Shown here: piece after piece, positions 47,691-61,330 of the stretch | Numbering within the stretch: the first letter of the stretch is position 1 | Layout of the letters: each line of letters begins with the position of its first letter | Assembly (NCBI GenBank): GCA_021234155.1 | Contig: JAJEKV010000100.1 | Span: 2,146,116 to 2,210,115 of the forward strand | Source of the DNA: Isoetes taiwanensis | Taxonomy: Eukaryota; Streptophyta; Lycopodiopsida; Isoetales; Isoetaceae | Direction of reading: 5' to 3' | DNA length: 64,000 bases | The notes under the pieces: generated by a model | The model's input: only the letters and a program-made list of their open reading frames with translations | Told to the model about the DNA's origin: nothing | The model's database searches: none | Program-made: the position numbers and the translations under genes

Positions 47691-49312
47691 AGTATTTGTA
47701 ATCTGTTAGATGGCTTTATGTATCATCAAATGTTTAGATAATTCTAATACCAAATTCAAAAAATGGACAATGGTATATATGTATTTTAAGGGGCAGTCCT
47801 TGGTCATTCCCGTATATTTGATCCATTAGATAAGATTTTTTATACATTAGAAACTTTGATATGATATAGCATTGGTGGGCACAGATTCGTGTTAAGGTTT
47901 ATGTGCACAGATTAAGCCAGAGGTTAGTCCTTTATGCCCTATGTGGGAGAAACGATTGAGCATTGCTTTGTGCACAACTACTACTACTTTGGGCGTTGGT
48001 TCAATGCTACTTTCTACAAGTATTAATAGAGTCAGTTGTTAATGTTGTGACTACATTCTTGGTCGACGACGAAAAACCTAGCATTTCTTGCTCGTTGAGC
48101 TTAGGGCATATGGCCAATTTGGAAGCAACATCAATATAAACCTTATACTTGTTCATCTTCTATTTATTACTACAGAGTAAATCTTTTAATTACGCTAGCG
48201 AGGCCCTCTAATAAAGAGGTTGTATGCAAAAACTTAGTGATATAAAGGGAATATGTCAAACAAAACATGGTACTAGCTAGATTAAAACCTAACCGGTTGG
48301 CAAGGCTAGTTTCACGCGAATTGATATGTATAATAGATTTTGGACAACACAATAGTTCTCAATCATCAAATCTCAGCTTATAACAGCCTGTAAATTACCG
48401 CAACTTCTAGTATGATATGTGTCGCCTAATAATTTTCATCTAATATTCTCTGGTAACGAACTTGAGGAGCATGGATTACAAATAATTTGGAGTAGGCACA
48501 AAAAGAGAGGAATATAGAAACATTTACACAAGCAGAGCAACTAGAGCTATGGAAGATTAGAAAGAGTGCCCACCCACATGCATGAATTCCATTTGTCCCA
48601 ACCCAAGAGCATCTTCTATTCTGGCCATCATATCAGCAAACGGATACATGCAAGCCAAGACATATATAAGTGCAAAAAATGTGAGACGAGAATATTAAAT
48701 ATTGTGTGGCGACTATTTATCATTTCATCTCTTTATATGTATGGCGTGAGAGAGAGAGACAACGTAGGAGCTTCAAAGCATCCATCCATCGAGAATCTTG
48801 CATCTAATCCAACCCATCTTATCCGACCCTTCATTTTTTAATTTTTGAGTTTATTTCTTGTGCAAGTATCTTTCAATGTCTACAGGCAAGTTCCTTCGGC
48901 AGAGACAAGCTTCTGAAAGGGGCTCTAACAGTTGAAACTTCGATGGCCTTCCACTGCAGAAGACAACATCTCATTTTCAGTATAGTGCTGTCAAAGGCAG
49001 GCACAAGCAGTTGAACACCACTTCTTTATTTTAGCTGTCACCGTTGCCACAGACAGACTATAATTCTCCACAAAATCAATTAAGACTACTAATCGTTTGA
49101 TGCAATTTCGAAATGAAAATACAATAAATGTATTACCTGGTCAAGAGATATCAAATTCGTCATGCAAACCAACCTTGTGCACCCATAATGAGCTACATCC
49201 GCATTTCTTCAGTCACCAAGGACACTAAGTCATCAAGCCTGATAAAAGGTAATTTTCCTTCTCTTCAGACCTTGCATTGAGAAAACAGACATTTGCATTT
49301 CATAGCAAGTAC
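47691..49312. other. Non-coding stretch; possible last exon of the next gene
   Basis: Mostly AT-rich DNA without recognised features. At 49193-49238 a short minus-strand frame (LDDLVSLVTEEMRM then stop) after TTATCAG could be the last exon of the gene at 49.3-50.2 kb, but the phases do not join without a missing exon. Confidence 0.35.
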
Positions 49313-50218
49313 CTCCGTGGTCTCAGGTGCTTTTCTGCTAGCAAAGCAGTCAAATAGGTCTGCAAGCAGAATATCCAAGATCAATAACCTGATCTACAAG
49401 ATCCAGATCATCCACCTTAAAGTGTAAGTTCATGCCTTCATGAAAGTAAATGTTATTTTCCAATAGATGGTCGTTGACCAATAAACATAATATGCGTCTT
49501 CTAGGACATGTCCAGACATATTCAACTGGATACTGTTGTATAGTTTTTAGATTCCTGCAACTATGCACATGATCCTAGTTACAAACACAACAATTCCAAT
49601 TCTACAAGGCATCCAATGATTTCACCAAAACCCTCGAAAACTATACGTTTGCATTAGAAGCAAAAATTTACTTATCTTTCATTTTGCCAGGTTGTTTCCC
49701 ACAGAATCTTATCATCATTGTTTCCATGCAGCAAATGTGCATGATACACTCAATAATAGCAAATATGCAAACGAAGCCTTCATCTACCAGGTTTTTGTCA
49801 ATATATTGGCATCACACTTTCCACGACAAGAAGCATAGCAATCCTTTGGTTCATTCTCAATTGTAGAATGTAAATATGCCTGGTTTATCTACTCACTTGT
49901 TATAATCCTACAACACTAATTTATCCTTCAATGCAAATTATTGTATCATGTTTTAACAGATGTGTTAGAAAAATCTGAACTCCTAAGCCTTTTGTAAAAT
50001 GTGTTAGAAAAATCTGAACTCCTAAGCCATTTGTAAAATTACCTGCAGAACTTTACGGTTATGGGGTGATTTATCAACACCTTGAATTGCTTCAAAACCC
50101 AGAGATGCATTGAAGTTCTCTTCAGCATGGGGTGATTGTGATGAACTTGCCATCAACGAAAAAGTGGGTTGAGATGGGATTACGCTTCCAAGCTTCTTAG
50201 CATTTTCAGATGTCAATA
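49313..50218 (-). CDS. Two exons of an unrecognised minus-strand gene
   Basis: Exon 50218-50043 (after TGGCAG, before GTAATT) encodes a Ser-rich stretch (IPSQPTFSLMASSSQS). Exon 49532-49313 (after CAACAG, before GTACTT) encodes RRRILCLLVNDHLLENNIYF and VDDLDLVDQV, and in another frame DILLADLFDCFASRKAPE. The two exons join in phase, but a one-base shift inside the second is needed to use its whole length. Splice signals and composition suggest a real, possibly damaged gene. I cannot assign a family. A first exon may lie right of 50218. Confidence 0.35.
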
Positions 50219-50894
50219 CTGCCACAATGAGGCCTGAGAGAACATACCACTATTTACAACTGTGTATCAGCAAATGCAAGAAGACCAATTTCGAGATGTC
50301 TGGAAATGTTACCTTTACTTTCAATTCCAAAACGTACATTTCCACCAGCTCCATTGCCAAGGATTCTGATTACAAAAGCATCAACAAACAATCAGAACTT
50401 GAGCATCAGCTATTATTTCCTTCAACAATATGGAAACCAATAAAAATTCCAGACTAAACGCAGCTTTAACACATAAAATCACAGACACAGTGCACCATAG
50501 CAAATTTCCTCAGGCAAAGCCATACAACAGAAACCTATTTAATCACTGGCTCACTAAAATGTTTGCCTACCTCGTTCCTGTATGCCCAAGCAATAATATT
50601 TATACGGACAAAAATAACAAATTTAACAGAAAATGGCGATTTGCACAATCTCAAAATGTTATTTCTATATATCTACCTTGTAAAGCAGTAGTTTCATCCC
50701 AACATACACTAATATTAAACTAATACTTAGGTGTTTGACTATGTTTCATCTGATTTGCAATGCATAATCTGAACTCTGGCAGAATATTTCATTTAATTTT
50801 TCTCGCGTTGCATTTTGTGTGCTCTCAGTGAGATGGATGCCTACTCTTGAAGGCAATCACCACTTTCATCTCGATAGAAGCAATACCTACACGA
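50219..50894. other. Non-coding stretch before the right duplicate
   Basis: AT-rich DNA, no recognised gene. The segmental duplicate starts near 50895 with the sequence matching about 26415. Confidence 0.4.
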
Positions 50895-53800
50895 TTTTAC
50901 ATCAAAACGTGATAGCTTTAACTTCTGTTCAGTCATTCTAGAAGGTTGGGGCTATGGCATTGGGTCTGCCAATCCCTGTCAGCAGGTATCCCAATGCCAT
51001 GCCCTTAACCTCATGGAAATGAGGACCTTGTGTTGTGCTCCTGACTTTTGTTACAAGTAGCGCCTGAGGCAACAATGGCTCCCCAGTTAGAAAAAGGACT
51101 TGGGACAATTAAGCGAAAATCATTTCTCCATCTTATATTGTGAAAATAGAGGGAACAATTACATATAAGAGGCAATATTCAAAAATTATGATTGAAATTC
51201 GATGCTTGCAGCAAATCAACAAACTAAATTATGTTGTGAAACTGTTTATAACACCACATTCTTTTCAATGCCCTTGAATCTAGACCCAACCCAACAGGTG
51301 GGCCAGAGACTGACAGCCATGTTAGCAAATACCGTTGCATGATTACTTCCTTGGCATCATGGCCACAATCGATATTCATTCCCATGATATTCATTCCCAT
51401 GACGCAAAATCTTCTTCCTTCTTCCTCATTAGAAGCACTTGAACCAAGAAGCCATGTCGATAAAATTAGTTTCATTAGCTCAGAAGTACCGCAGGGATGT
51501 AACAGGAACCATGGCTTCTGAAGGTACGGATGGTCCTGTCAACAGAACAGATGACGACTGTGAACCAGATACATTAGAAGCATTTGAAGTGAATAGATTC
51601 TAGAATGCTTCCTTTAACTATCAACCTCGACTTCAATAGCAAAAGTTATTATGCAGCTCAAGTTATTACTAAAACCTCATTCTTTCATGGAATTGTCTGC
51701 TTCATGGTAGCATGCAAATGTTATCTTTTAACTAAAACAGGACCAGGGCATGAAGAAAAATACTTGGCTAAGCTGCAAACAAGAGACTCTACTAGGCCCA
51801 CTTTGAGTCTTAATCAGACATGCGGATCAAGTTATAAAGCCTGCTCTTTTGTGTCGTGAAATTGTCTGCTTCACAGTAACATGCAAATGAAATTTTTTAA
51901 CCAATACAGGACAGGGTATAAAGTTGAGGATCAAAAAATTGGTCGAGGTGCAACCAGAATGCACAGGCATTAGCAATTTAAAAACTATCAATCCTTAACA
52001 TCTTGTGTAGAAAATGAGACTAGAAAGCCTAAAAGGAAGCCTTGTACTATTCAAAGCAAAAATAAGTTTTACAAAGAAAAATAAAAGCAATATTTTCCTC
52101 ACTTCTTGTGAAAGAAATGTCCATTTGGACTTGTCAATAACATGGCGTGACGATTCCGGGAGATCACTTTCTATGTCCTCCCAATCTAATCTTCTTCCAT
52201 CTGTTGAATGCTCACATAGTTAAGAAGGGTAAATTCTCTTAATGCCTCACAATATGAAAAATAGTCAGTGAGAAAGAGCAATGGAACTTTATAGAATTCA
52301 CTATAGAGATGATAGTTAAAGGGTAAATTCTCTTAATGCCTCACTAATTAATACCTGAAGAATAGCCAGTGAAAAAGAGCAATGGAACTTTATATGATTC
52401 ACTATAGAGGAGATGATATGTGTATAGATGATACTGGCAGTCAGTCGCAACTTCACCCATCTGCATCCAAATCAGTTTACCCAACACCAAATAAACAATG
52501 GAGTACAACAATGTCACACAAGAACACAGAAGAAGAAAGACATGTGGATTCAAGAAGGGCAGGCTCTGCAAAGGCATAAGTAACCTTTACAACTTGTTTA
52601 CAGAAATACAAACGGTCCTGAAAAGGCGAACTTTAAATTGATCAATAACCAGCAATTTAGTTATCTAAGTCAGCTAAGACAAACATCAGATCCAGCTATA
52701 TAATCGTCAGTGTTATACTAAATAAGCTACCATAAGCAGTAAGTAAGGTAGTAAAGATCAAGGATTGGTAATTTCATAGGTTAGAGCCTCACTTTCTTGC
52801 CATCACTGGTGCATGTAATGCATCATGCACATATCCACAATCAAGTCTGATTTCTTGCTCAAGAAATGTGGCATATGTTTTTAAAACTTGTGGAAGTTAT
52901 TACAGAACAAAAGCCATCAATTAGATAGTCCAATCATGCGTCATAAGTGGCATTGTTCTATTGGTATGTTCAAATCTCTACATATTCAAAATGGCCATCC
53001 AGAATTTGTGTTTCATCACAAATGCCAAATTGTATATCAGTATTCACCTATCGTGAAAACCATATCATCAACCAAACTCCAAGACACTCTTTGAAATTAG
53101 TATTCTATAAAAAGAACCAAGGGAATGAACTCACTGTAGCTGCATCTTCGAGTTCAATATCACAATTCACATGATAATGTTATCGTCTACCTAGAGAAGT
53201 ATATGGAAGTTAGAAATATCTATAAAAGTTTCAGTCTTTATATATGCAGTAAGCATTAAAAACTCATATTATCCTGCCTTTCTCTTACTTGCAACAGCCA
53301 CTTCCTCCAGAACAAGATAGCCTCCGACCTGAGAATGAGGCATTATGAGACTCCAATTTGAGAGGGATGGAAAAGTGAATAATTACTTACTGAATCTGGT
53401 GAAATGCCTTTTGAATTTTCCCATCGCCACAAAGGAATATTTACATCGCAGCAAGCCTCCCATGCTTTCATCAAATAAAAAGCTGCTAACTTGAAATTTT
53501 GAGAGCTGATTGTGCCATCCCATTGCTTGTTCTGTTCACAGTAAAATGATGCGAAATTTCACCATATGATCACTTCCAAAAAAGATCTCCTAAATATTAA
53601 ATAGAGGCTAAGCACATTTGTATGATTGTTATGTACGATAGATATTGCTGCATGTTGTAATATGCATAGACACAGGAAGTAAGGCTAAACTATCTGTATA
53701 ATTGTTATGTTGCTGCATGATGTTATATGCATAGTTACGGGAAGTAAGGCTGTGAAAAAAGTACGTCGATCGAAAAAGGGTACTGGGAATTTACATGCAA

Positions 53801-56800
53801 CATCGCGGTGCACGCGGTGGAGCAAAGCTCCGTTGGATCCATATCTGCCCCCTGTCGTACTGTCTTCGTTACTCACACCAGTATAAGTTTTCTACGCCCT
53901 CGATTCCAAGGGTCGAATATATAATTAGGACAATTCTAAATATGCTCTCCAACTTTGCAAATATTTCAAAAATACCCCACACTAAGTGTACTGTATGGTT
54001 ACGGTATCGTATAGTTCAAGGCACTTGGGATGGCATTCCGCGTGGACAGGTGGGGTCTGGGCCACGCCGGGGTCTGGGCCACGCCGGAATACCATGGGAC
54101 GCCTCACATGTAGCGTCTCCTGCGCCTCCCCAATGTGAACGTCCCCGGCAAGAATTTTGGGGCGTTCACGTGTTGGACATCGCCATAGCTACACCATCAC
54201 CGGTTTTTGCTACACCAGCACTGGTTTTTGCTACTCCATCACTGTTTTTGCACCACAACTTCAAGATTGCTTCAAAATTTTACCTTTTGTTGCGGTGAAG
54301 ACCAGAAATTTACCGGAAGCGGAGGTCAAGGCGCCCAAAGGCCGGGCGGTCGGTCGATCGAACTAACTGGCCGGGCGGTTTGATGTCCAACGGTTTTGGA
54401 CGTTGAGCCGCGAAACAAAAAACTTAACATGTGAATATCTTTTTTGTTACATGTGAAGCGCCCCTAAGCCACAATATGGTATTTGGGGAGCTAATTGGCG
54501 AGGGGGCATTTTCGTCGCTATGGCATTGTTAGCGTTTGTAGTCGGCTATGACAACCCCTTGCTCTTGCTATTTTTGTGCAAACAAAAGGGTTTTTGCTTA
54601 AATAGTTCAGTTTTTCTTGCTTCAAATTTTTCAAGTATTGCTTTGGGTTTGGCGCTCCTAATCGGGTTTTTTTTGCTTGGTGTTGGTTTAGGTCCCGCAA
54701 TGAGAAGAAGAACCGCAAAGTAGAAGAAGAAAAGCCGCTTGTGACAAATTTTCGGGCGACCTCGTTTTTTCTGGCAATATTGTTTTTGGTAGTTCAGTTC
54801 TCTATTTTCTTTATTTTCTAACGAGATTTTTGAAATAAGCTTAGCATATATGGCCGACCCGAGGCATAATATCTCACTGGAAATATTGATGCCATGGCAA
54901 GCTTCAAAACACGTCCATTGTAAAGCCAAATTCAAGCTATTGACCTATTGAAAGAAACACTACAAAAAATTTCTGATACTCTAAATGGGAAATGAAAGGA
55001 CAATTTACCTTTTATTCAACCCCCGTTCACCCATGAATCACCTTTACCATATGGAGAAGTTTCTCCCTGAAAATCATGGAGAACCGTGGTGAAACTTGGA
55101 GAATTGATGGTAAATCTTGGTTTTTGTATTCACCATTTATTCACCTCTAATTTACTATCGGCATTTTTTTACTTCTATTCTCCATACATTCACCTCAACT
55201 TTACCTTCAAGATTTGTAGAAATAAGTATTTGTCAATTCAAATGAATGGCATGCCAAGGCTTCAACCTTGCTCAATGCAAGCACTAACAATTGCATTAAC
55301 AAATCCAAAACAAATCAAAGCCCATTTTAACAAATAAAACATATTCTCGTGTTCTTCAAATTATTTAAAACCTTCATCTCCACCCAAACACATCTCGATC
55401 TTAAGTGTAGAAGATTATCTGTGCAATAATTGTTAACACATAATTAGGCGGCCCTAAGAAGTCGACTAGCATATAAAATCTAAACTAAATAAACAAAATA
55501 ACTACACAACTACCGGTAGAAGAAACATAAGTTAGCCCACAAACTAAGCTTTATCTATATATCTCGCTTCTTCCACGGGATTAACTACTTTGTTTCAATT
55601 CCACAACAAAACTACAAGACTAACAACTCTTGCATGTCCAAATGTCGCATAGCAAGCCGTCTCTATACTCACCACGATCCACGCTATGGCGATTGCATTG
55701 CATCCCTATCATAAAACTACAAGTCTTTAACTTAGCATATTGACGCCTCTATCCATTACTTAACTCTCGGACTTGCAACAACCCAATCATGCCTACAAGC
55801 CACAAGACATGTAACCAACGTTAAACGCGCAATGAACTTAACTTTGTAACATTAAAGCTGCAGTTAACATGTCAAAGTAATGCATAAAAAGGAAGAAGAA
55901 AAAAGAACAATTGTACTTTACATATTAAAACACACCGCTTTGTTTCTCCACTCTCTTTGTGTTTCCTTAAGGTGGAGTTCTCCCATAATTCTCTTTTTTG
56001 CGGATAGCTTTCAATGCACTATCTAGTTTGCGGATGGCATCTTTTCAATGCACGCGATCTAGTTGCATCTAGTTTCCTTACTTGCTTGTATAAAGATGTT
56101 ACCTACAAAATCATACACCAATACTTAGTTTTCAAACGAGTATTATCTATAACTAAAATATTTGTACTTATTACAAATTCTACAAGCCAAAGCATAAGGA
56201 AATTGCTATTGCCTGACTTGACAAAAGAAACAAGTACTCTGCCATACATGAAACACTATCTAACATAAAGGATGATCTAGTAAACTCCTTGTCTCTCAAG
56301 AGATTATGTCCTGGGCATGCCTCCAATGGTTGCAAATTGAGCTTGTATACACTTTTACTTCAAAATCTTCATCTTTGGCATTATTCAATCCTCCTCTAAT
56401 TCCTCCCAAATTTGTGAAGCCATAGTGTGAAGAATATCTTGCCAAACATTGATCTATGCCAATGGAAGGAAAAGATATTAAGCATTTGATGAATTTCAGC
56501 TATCAACATTGATCTAAATAGCAATCTATGGAAAAAGAACTAAGAATGAGATAAACCCATGATGTATCATAATAAAAGGGTCGAATTTTCACCTTAGTCC
56601 TTCACACAAAAGCAAAACCAAGAGCTTAGAATCATTGCTTTTCAAATCGGGTCGGGCGACTTGATCGACAAAGGCTTCATTCTTTTTGTAAACTTATGAC
56701 CTATCCACATGCCTAGATAACCAAAAATGAATCCATTTTTTTTGAGTAATTATTTGAGTACTCGCCAACCGTGAAATTATGACAAGAAATACTTTGTGAA

Positions 56801-58145
56801 TAAATCTAATCGTGTCATTGTGAAGACCATAGCTTTTGAGCAAGAGAAGTGCAATAGCTTTTTGAGCAAGATAGTGCCATACTTAGATCCAGAAATAATC
56901 CCATCCTTCAAAGTCTTATTGATTTTCAGCCATGGTAATGCTGACCTCAAGCCCTTTGTCCTGGCAAAACCTCAAAGCCTTCAAAATTAAACATTTGATA
57001 AAGGCGCATGCAAGTTTTATAAACGGTATCTCGACTTTTAAGAGATGTTTTGGAAAATGATCAGCCCGATTTTTGTGTTATGTAGGCATAACTGCTCATC
57101 ACTTCATAAGCACTAGGGCTAGTTTTTGACCCAATGGGTCGTGTTTTGGTTAGTAGAGAGTCAAAGTAGGCTTTTCATATAAATGCTTAAACTTAAAATA
57201 TAAGACTTCATAGTGCAATGCTATATTTTCCAACAGTACTTGTGCTTACTTAGTTTCACAAGGAGAACTTGTTCTACAAATGTTCATCAGCCCTATTATG
57301 ACCTCTATTCTTTTTGTCTTCCTATAATGTAGGACCATAAATGTGTCATACTTGTATCTAGGAAAAGAAATACCATTCTTCAAAACCTATTGACTATCGG
57401 CTATGCTTCACGAAGAGTTGTACCCAGAGATTACAAGCGGCGCTTTAGAAGAGTTGTACCAAGAGATTCTGGCGCGGCTTTTATGAGGGTTACTATACGG
57501 GGGCCAGTTTGATTTGTGCTATGAAATGTATGCGGGGGCTTAGCGGTTGGCCATGAGCCATTCTTTGTTAGTATATAATGTACTCATATTACTCCATTCT
57601 CATACTTTTGAAAAAAGGATTGCTTATTTTTTGAAAACTTGTATTTACCTAGAATATGCTTGCCTTGAAGCGGACCTCCGATTCGCAATACTCCATCGAT
57701 CCTTGTTGTCTTCCCCTTTCACCGGAATAAAGATGCCACCAAGGGCCATTCCTTTCTCACAGACTTCCTTTGTTGGTCCTTGCTTCTCCAAGATCTATTA
57801 GCTCACTAGCTCACAGCTTGTCCTCCTCCTCCTCCATATATTTGCTTCCCATGATGCATACAAAGATTAATTGTTAATTACTATCCATGTACATGCCTCA
57901 AATCCTCAACATGTTTCTCTCATTCTACCTTAAATATGCCCAGACTTTTCTCGGTTGTTTGTAGCCAGATCTCCACTAAGACCCACACACCTGGGGCCAA
58001 AACCGTATAATCGGTCATTATTGAATACCTTAGACGGGCCAAAATTGAAATGGTTCTAATAAATATAGATCATGGATGCGCATTGTGACCTTGTGGTAGA
58101 AAGATGGTTCGCGGCAGCCAACCATGCGATTCCTTTAAATCCTAT
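50895..58145. repeat. Segmental duplication, right copy (direct part)
   Basis: Corresponds to 26415-34050 in the same orientation. It lacks the three tandem expansions of the left copy, carries a 369-bp inverted-repeat insertion (54096-54464), and shows many short indels and substitutions, more in its right half. The minus-strand exons at 53289-53328 and 53391-53531 stay open. The third small exon (about 53160-53190) is 2 bp longer and shifts the frame. Confidence 0.9.
54096..54464. mobile_element. MITE with 17-bp terminal inverted repeats
   Basis: The left end GGGACGCCTCACATGTA and the right end TACATGTGAAGCGCCCC are inverted repeats matching at 15 of 17 positions. Inside, near both ends, related palindromic pieces occur (GAACGTCCCCGG, then GGGGCGTTCACGTG). 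The matching position in the left duplicate (about 30445-30470) has no insertion, so it is a presence/absence event after the duplication. No coding capacity. The superfamily is not determined. Confidence 0.7.
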
Positions 58146-58149
58146 ACAC

Positions 58150-60640
58150 CTGGCTACCTTATGCCATTCTTATATAACTAAAAAACACTCTGGATAATCT
58201 CGCTATGCAAAATATTTTGGTTGCTTTTATCAATGTGTATCTTCTGCGATATCATATATGTTTATGGCGTACTCTTTTGTGGTGCAAATGGACCAACTTT
58301 TGAAAATCAATACCGCTTCACCGGAGGGAACCGCCGATCGCTTTATATCGCCGCTGCATTCCAAACCATCAATCATTACATTTACGCCCAATCATGCGCA
58401 TGGCTTCATTATCAGTAGGCATTCTGCTCAACTCCTGGTACGCTTGGAGCACACTCAACCTTCAAAAAGCTTAGTCCACCATAAACTTTTAACGCTTATT
58501 TCTGCAAGCAAAGAAGATCTGTTTTTGTTAACTTAAGAAGCTTTTCTTAATAGTTACAATCACAAATCTCTTCAAAGAAGGGACATTAGAACTTCGTTTC
58601 CATTTAGTTGCTGATTCAACTCGCCGGGCACTAATATCTTCAAGTGCACGTAGGCTTTTGCCTTTACCTTTGACAAGTCTTTATCAGTATAGTGTTACCT
58701 CGCTTAAACTAATTAATACTCAAACCTTGACCGTTTAAACTAAACAATACTATTTTTTTGTTCACGCTTAGAGGGGTGCTCGATTTCACCTTAGACCATA
58801 TATATCAGCATCTTCAGTTTATATATCAAAAACATGAACACTTACCGGAATTTCGAAAAGGGTAATTTGACATCTTAAAGAAGGCGCCACACCAATAAGA
58901 CGCCTCACAATCAAGATCGCGAAAATCCAACAAACGATGCGCTTAACAACCTGCTGGGGACCGGGTCAGAATGTTCCGACGATGCGCCGTTCCTCCTCAA
59001 TCCACGCCGGGCACACCAATATGTCGCCACAAGAGCAGAGAGAAAACCCTAAAATATTTATGAAAAGCTCCGACATTGTAATTAATAATTATGTATATTA
59101 TGTAATATATTCCGGCGATTTACCCATATTCTCCATATTGAGAATGCGGGAGATAGAAGGAGAATGCTATTTTTTCTAGGTGGAAACACAAAACAAAGAA
59201 TCAGACGCAAAAAGAAGATCAGGAACTCCGGGGCGTGAAAACGGTAGACCCAAATAATTTATTATAAAATGAGGGGAATGCCGCCAAGCATCGGCCCACA
59301 CAAATAATGGCAGACAAATAATTTACACCCACCATATTGCCACGGTTTCTGCATACTCGCCAGGGTCGTGAAAAGTGTTCTTAAATGCGTGGAGTCCATT
59401 TTTTCACGCTTTTAGATGTGGTTAATCCGCCGTAATTTATGATTAATCTTGCTCCGCATGGCCTTTCGTAGGCCAATCCCAACCATCCCATGTTGAGCTG
59501 AAGGTCCCTGACGAAAAATGAACCCTGTGCCGCCAAAGCTGAACCGGTGGATGGCGAATTTTGATCGGATGGTTCTTGCTGCTCTTAAGGCTTAAAATCA
59601 CGCCAACCACTTTGGCGCGGCCTTTGGCGCCGGTATCACGGAAGAGAGGAAGATTTGGAGTGAAACGAGCTGGATCATCAACGCGAAACCAAAAACAATC
59701 GGGTTTTCGGTTTCAAACCGTGGCGATCCGCTACCGGAGAGCAGGCCGTGATGAACCCGCGATCCCATGAAAGTACATTGCCCCTAAGATGAGCGCCATT
59801 TTGAGCCTTTAGAGCAGATAAAAATATTGAAAAAATCTTGGCCAAACTTAAAGCTCTCCTATGGTCCCTATTTCGCAACAAGGTTAGAATCGTGATTTTT
59901 ATCTCCCGCATGGATTGTTCAATCTTTATTTTGATGGGTTGGGTTCGCTGGGCGAATCCTCAGATGGTTATACGCCAGCATGCCTCTCGGTACAGGGTTC
60001 TCTTCCGGACGGCTGCCTCTAATTGAATACCAAGAATTCAAGAATTTGAACCGCAGTGCCGACGGGGAGAAAATGACTCTAAACTGTTCGGTAAAACTTA
60101 CGCTCTGTGCCGCTATATTTGTAATTTCCTCATCGCCAGATTCTCCTCTTCTCATTTTTACGCTACCTACTGCCTACTACGCACCGTCGATCTTTGCAAA
60201 TGTGAGTAGAACAGTCATTCTTCTCAAGTTAACCGTATTCATCTTCCTAAACTAATGAAGATATTTTTATTCCAAGATGTGTTTACTTGGTTTCAAGAAG
60301 GTTCCTCATTTTGCCCTCGTTCGCTCCTGATTCGAAACGGAGTTGGATGTTGAGTAGATAGCATTTGTCGTACCGTGAGTTCTTGAAATGTGAATGGATC
60401 TCGAGTAGATAGCATTGCCTATCGGGCCGATTATCCAAATCCACTTCAATATTTTATCTCGTCCAAATGTTTGAGTTCTTCACTTGCTTCGGTTAACCTT
60501 CAGGAAGCATTTTAAAGACGGCGCTTCTTAGTGGTTCTTCCGGGCCACCATGAAGAGTTATCATTTATTGAGGTTAAGATCTCGCTAGTTTTGTGTGGCG
60601 GCATAAACAACTCACCGCCCGCTTAGATCTCTAGCAATCA
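58150..60640. repeat. Segmental duplication, right copy (inverted part)
   Basis: Reverse complement of about 35340-37950. It starts at a junction where sequence matching about 34045 changes to sequence matching about 37940 in the opposite direction. It includes a decayed copy of the kinase C-terminal exon (minus strand, about 58610-58290), with frame breaks and low similarity at its end. Confidence 0.85.
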
Positions 60641-60779
60641 CTAAGTGTCAAACACTTGATGCTCTAAAACCAAAATGTAAGACAAATGTAGACTGCCAAT
60701 CTTGACATGGTTTAATTTAAGAAAGAAGGTATCGTAAACATGCCCATGGTGCCTCTTTGTGCATAATGACACTTTGGCT

Positions 60780-61330
60780 CATGCCTTCATGGAGATGAGT
60801 CAGCCTCCCCCATGGGCAACCTAGTTGACTTTCTTGATATGGGGTTGAAAAGCTCATGACTCCATTATGGGGTGGAGAAGTTGACTCGACTCATATAGGA
60901 TTGGAAAACAATGGGATTGAAAATATAGTTGACTCCATTATGGGATGGAGTAGTTGACTGACTCATATGGGGTTAGAAAACATAGTAGGGTAGTTGACTG
61001 ACTCGTATGGGGGTTGGAAAAATATAGTTGGCTCCATTATGGGGTAGAGAAGTTGACTCTACTCACAGATAGAAAACCCATGCAATCGTAGCAAAACCCA
61101 TACATTGACTAATGAGGTAGAAAACCTATGCAAAGCATATAACACTCATGGAGTAGAAAAACCCATGCAATCGTAGCAAACCCATATATTCACTCATGAG
61201 GCGTAAAACCTATGCACAAAGATATAACACTCATGGGCTAGCAAACCCATACATTGGACTTATGCAACATATAGCTAGCAAACGCATGAGTTGGGCTTGT
61301 GTCAACATCTGACAAGGGCAACTCACATTA
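60780..61330. repeat. Degenerate tandem array
   Basis: Two intermixed unit types: one with GACTCCATTATGGGGT and GTTGACTGACTCATATGG (60850-61060), and one with AAAACCCATGCAATCGTAGC and AACACTCATGG (61070-61330). Units are irregular, 40-90 bp. No open frame of interest. Confidence 0.7.
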
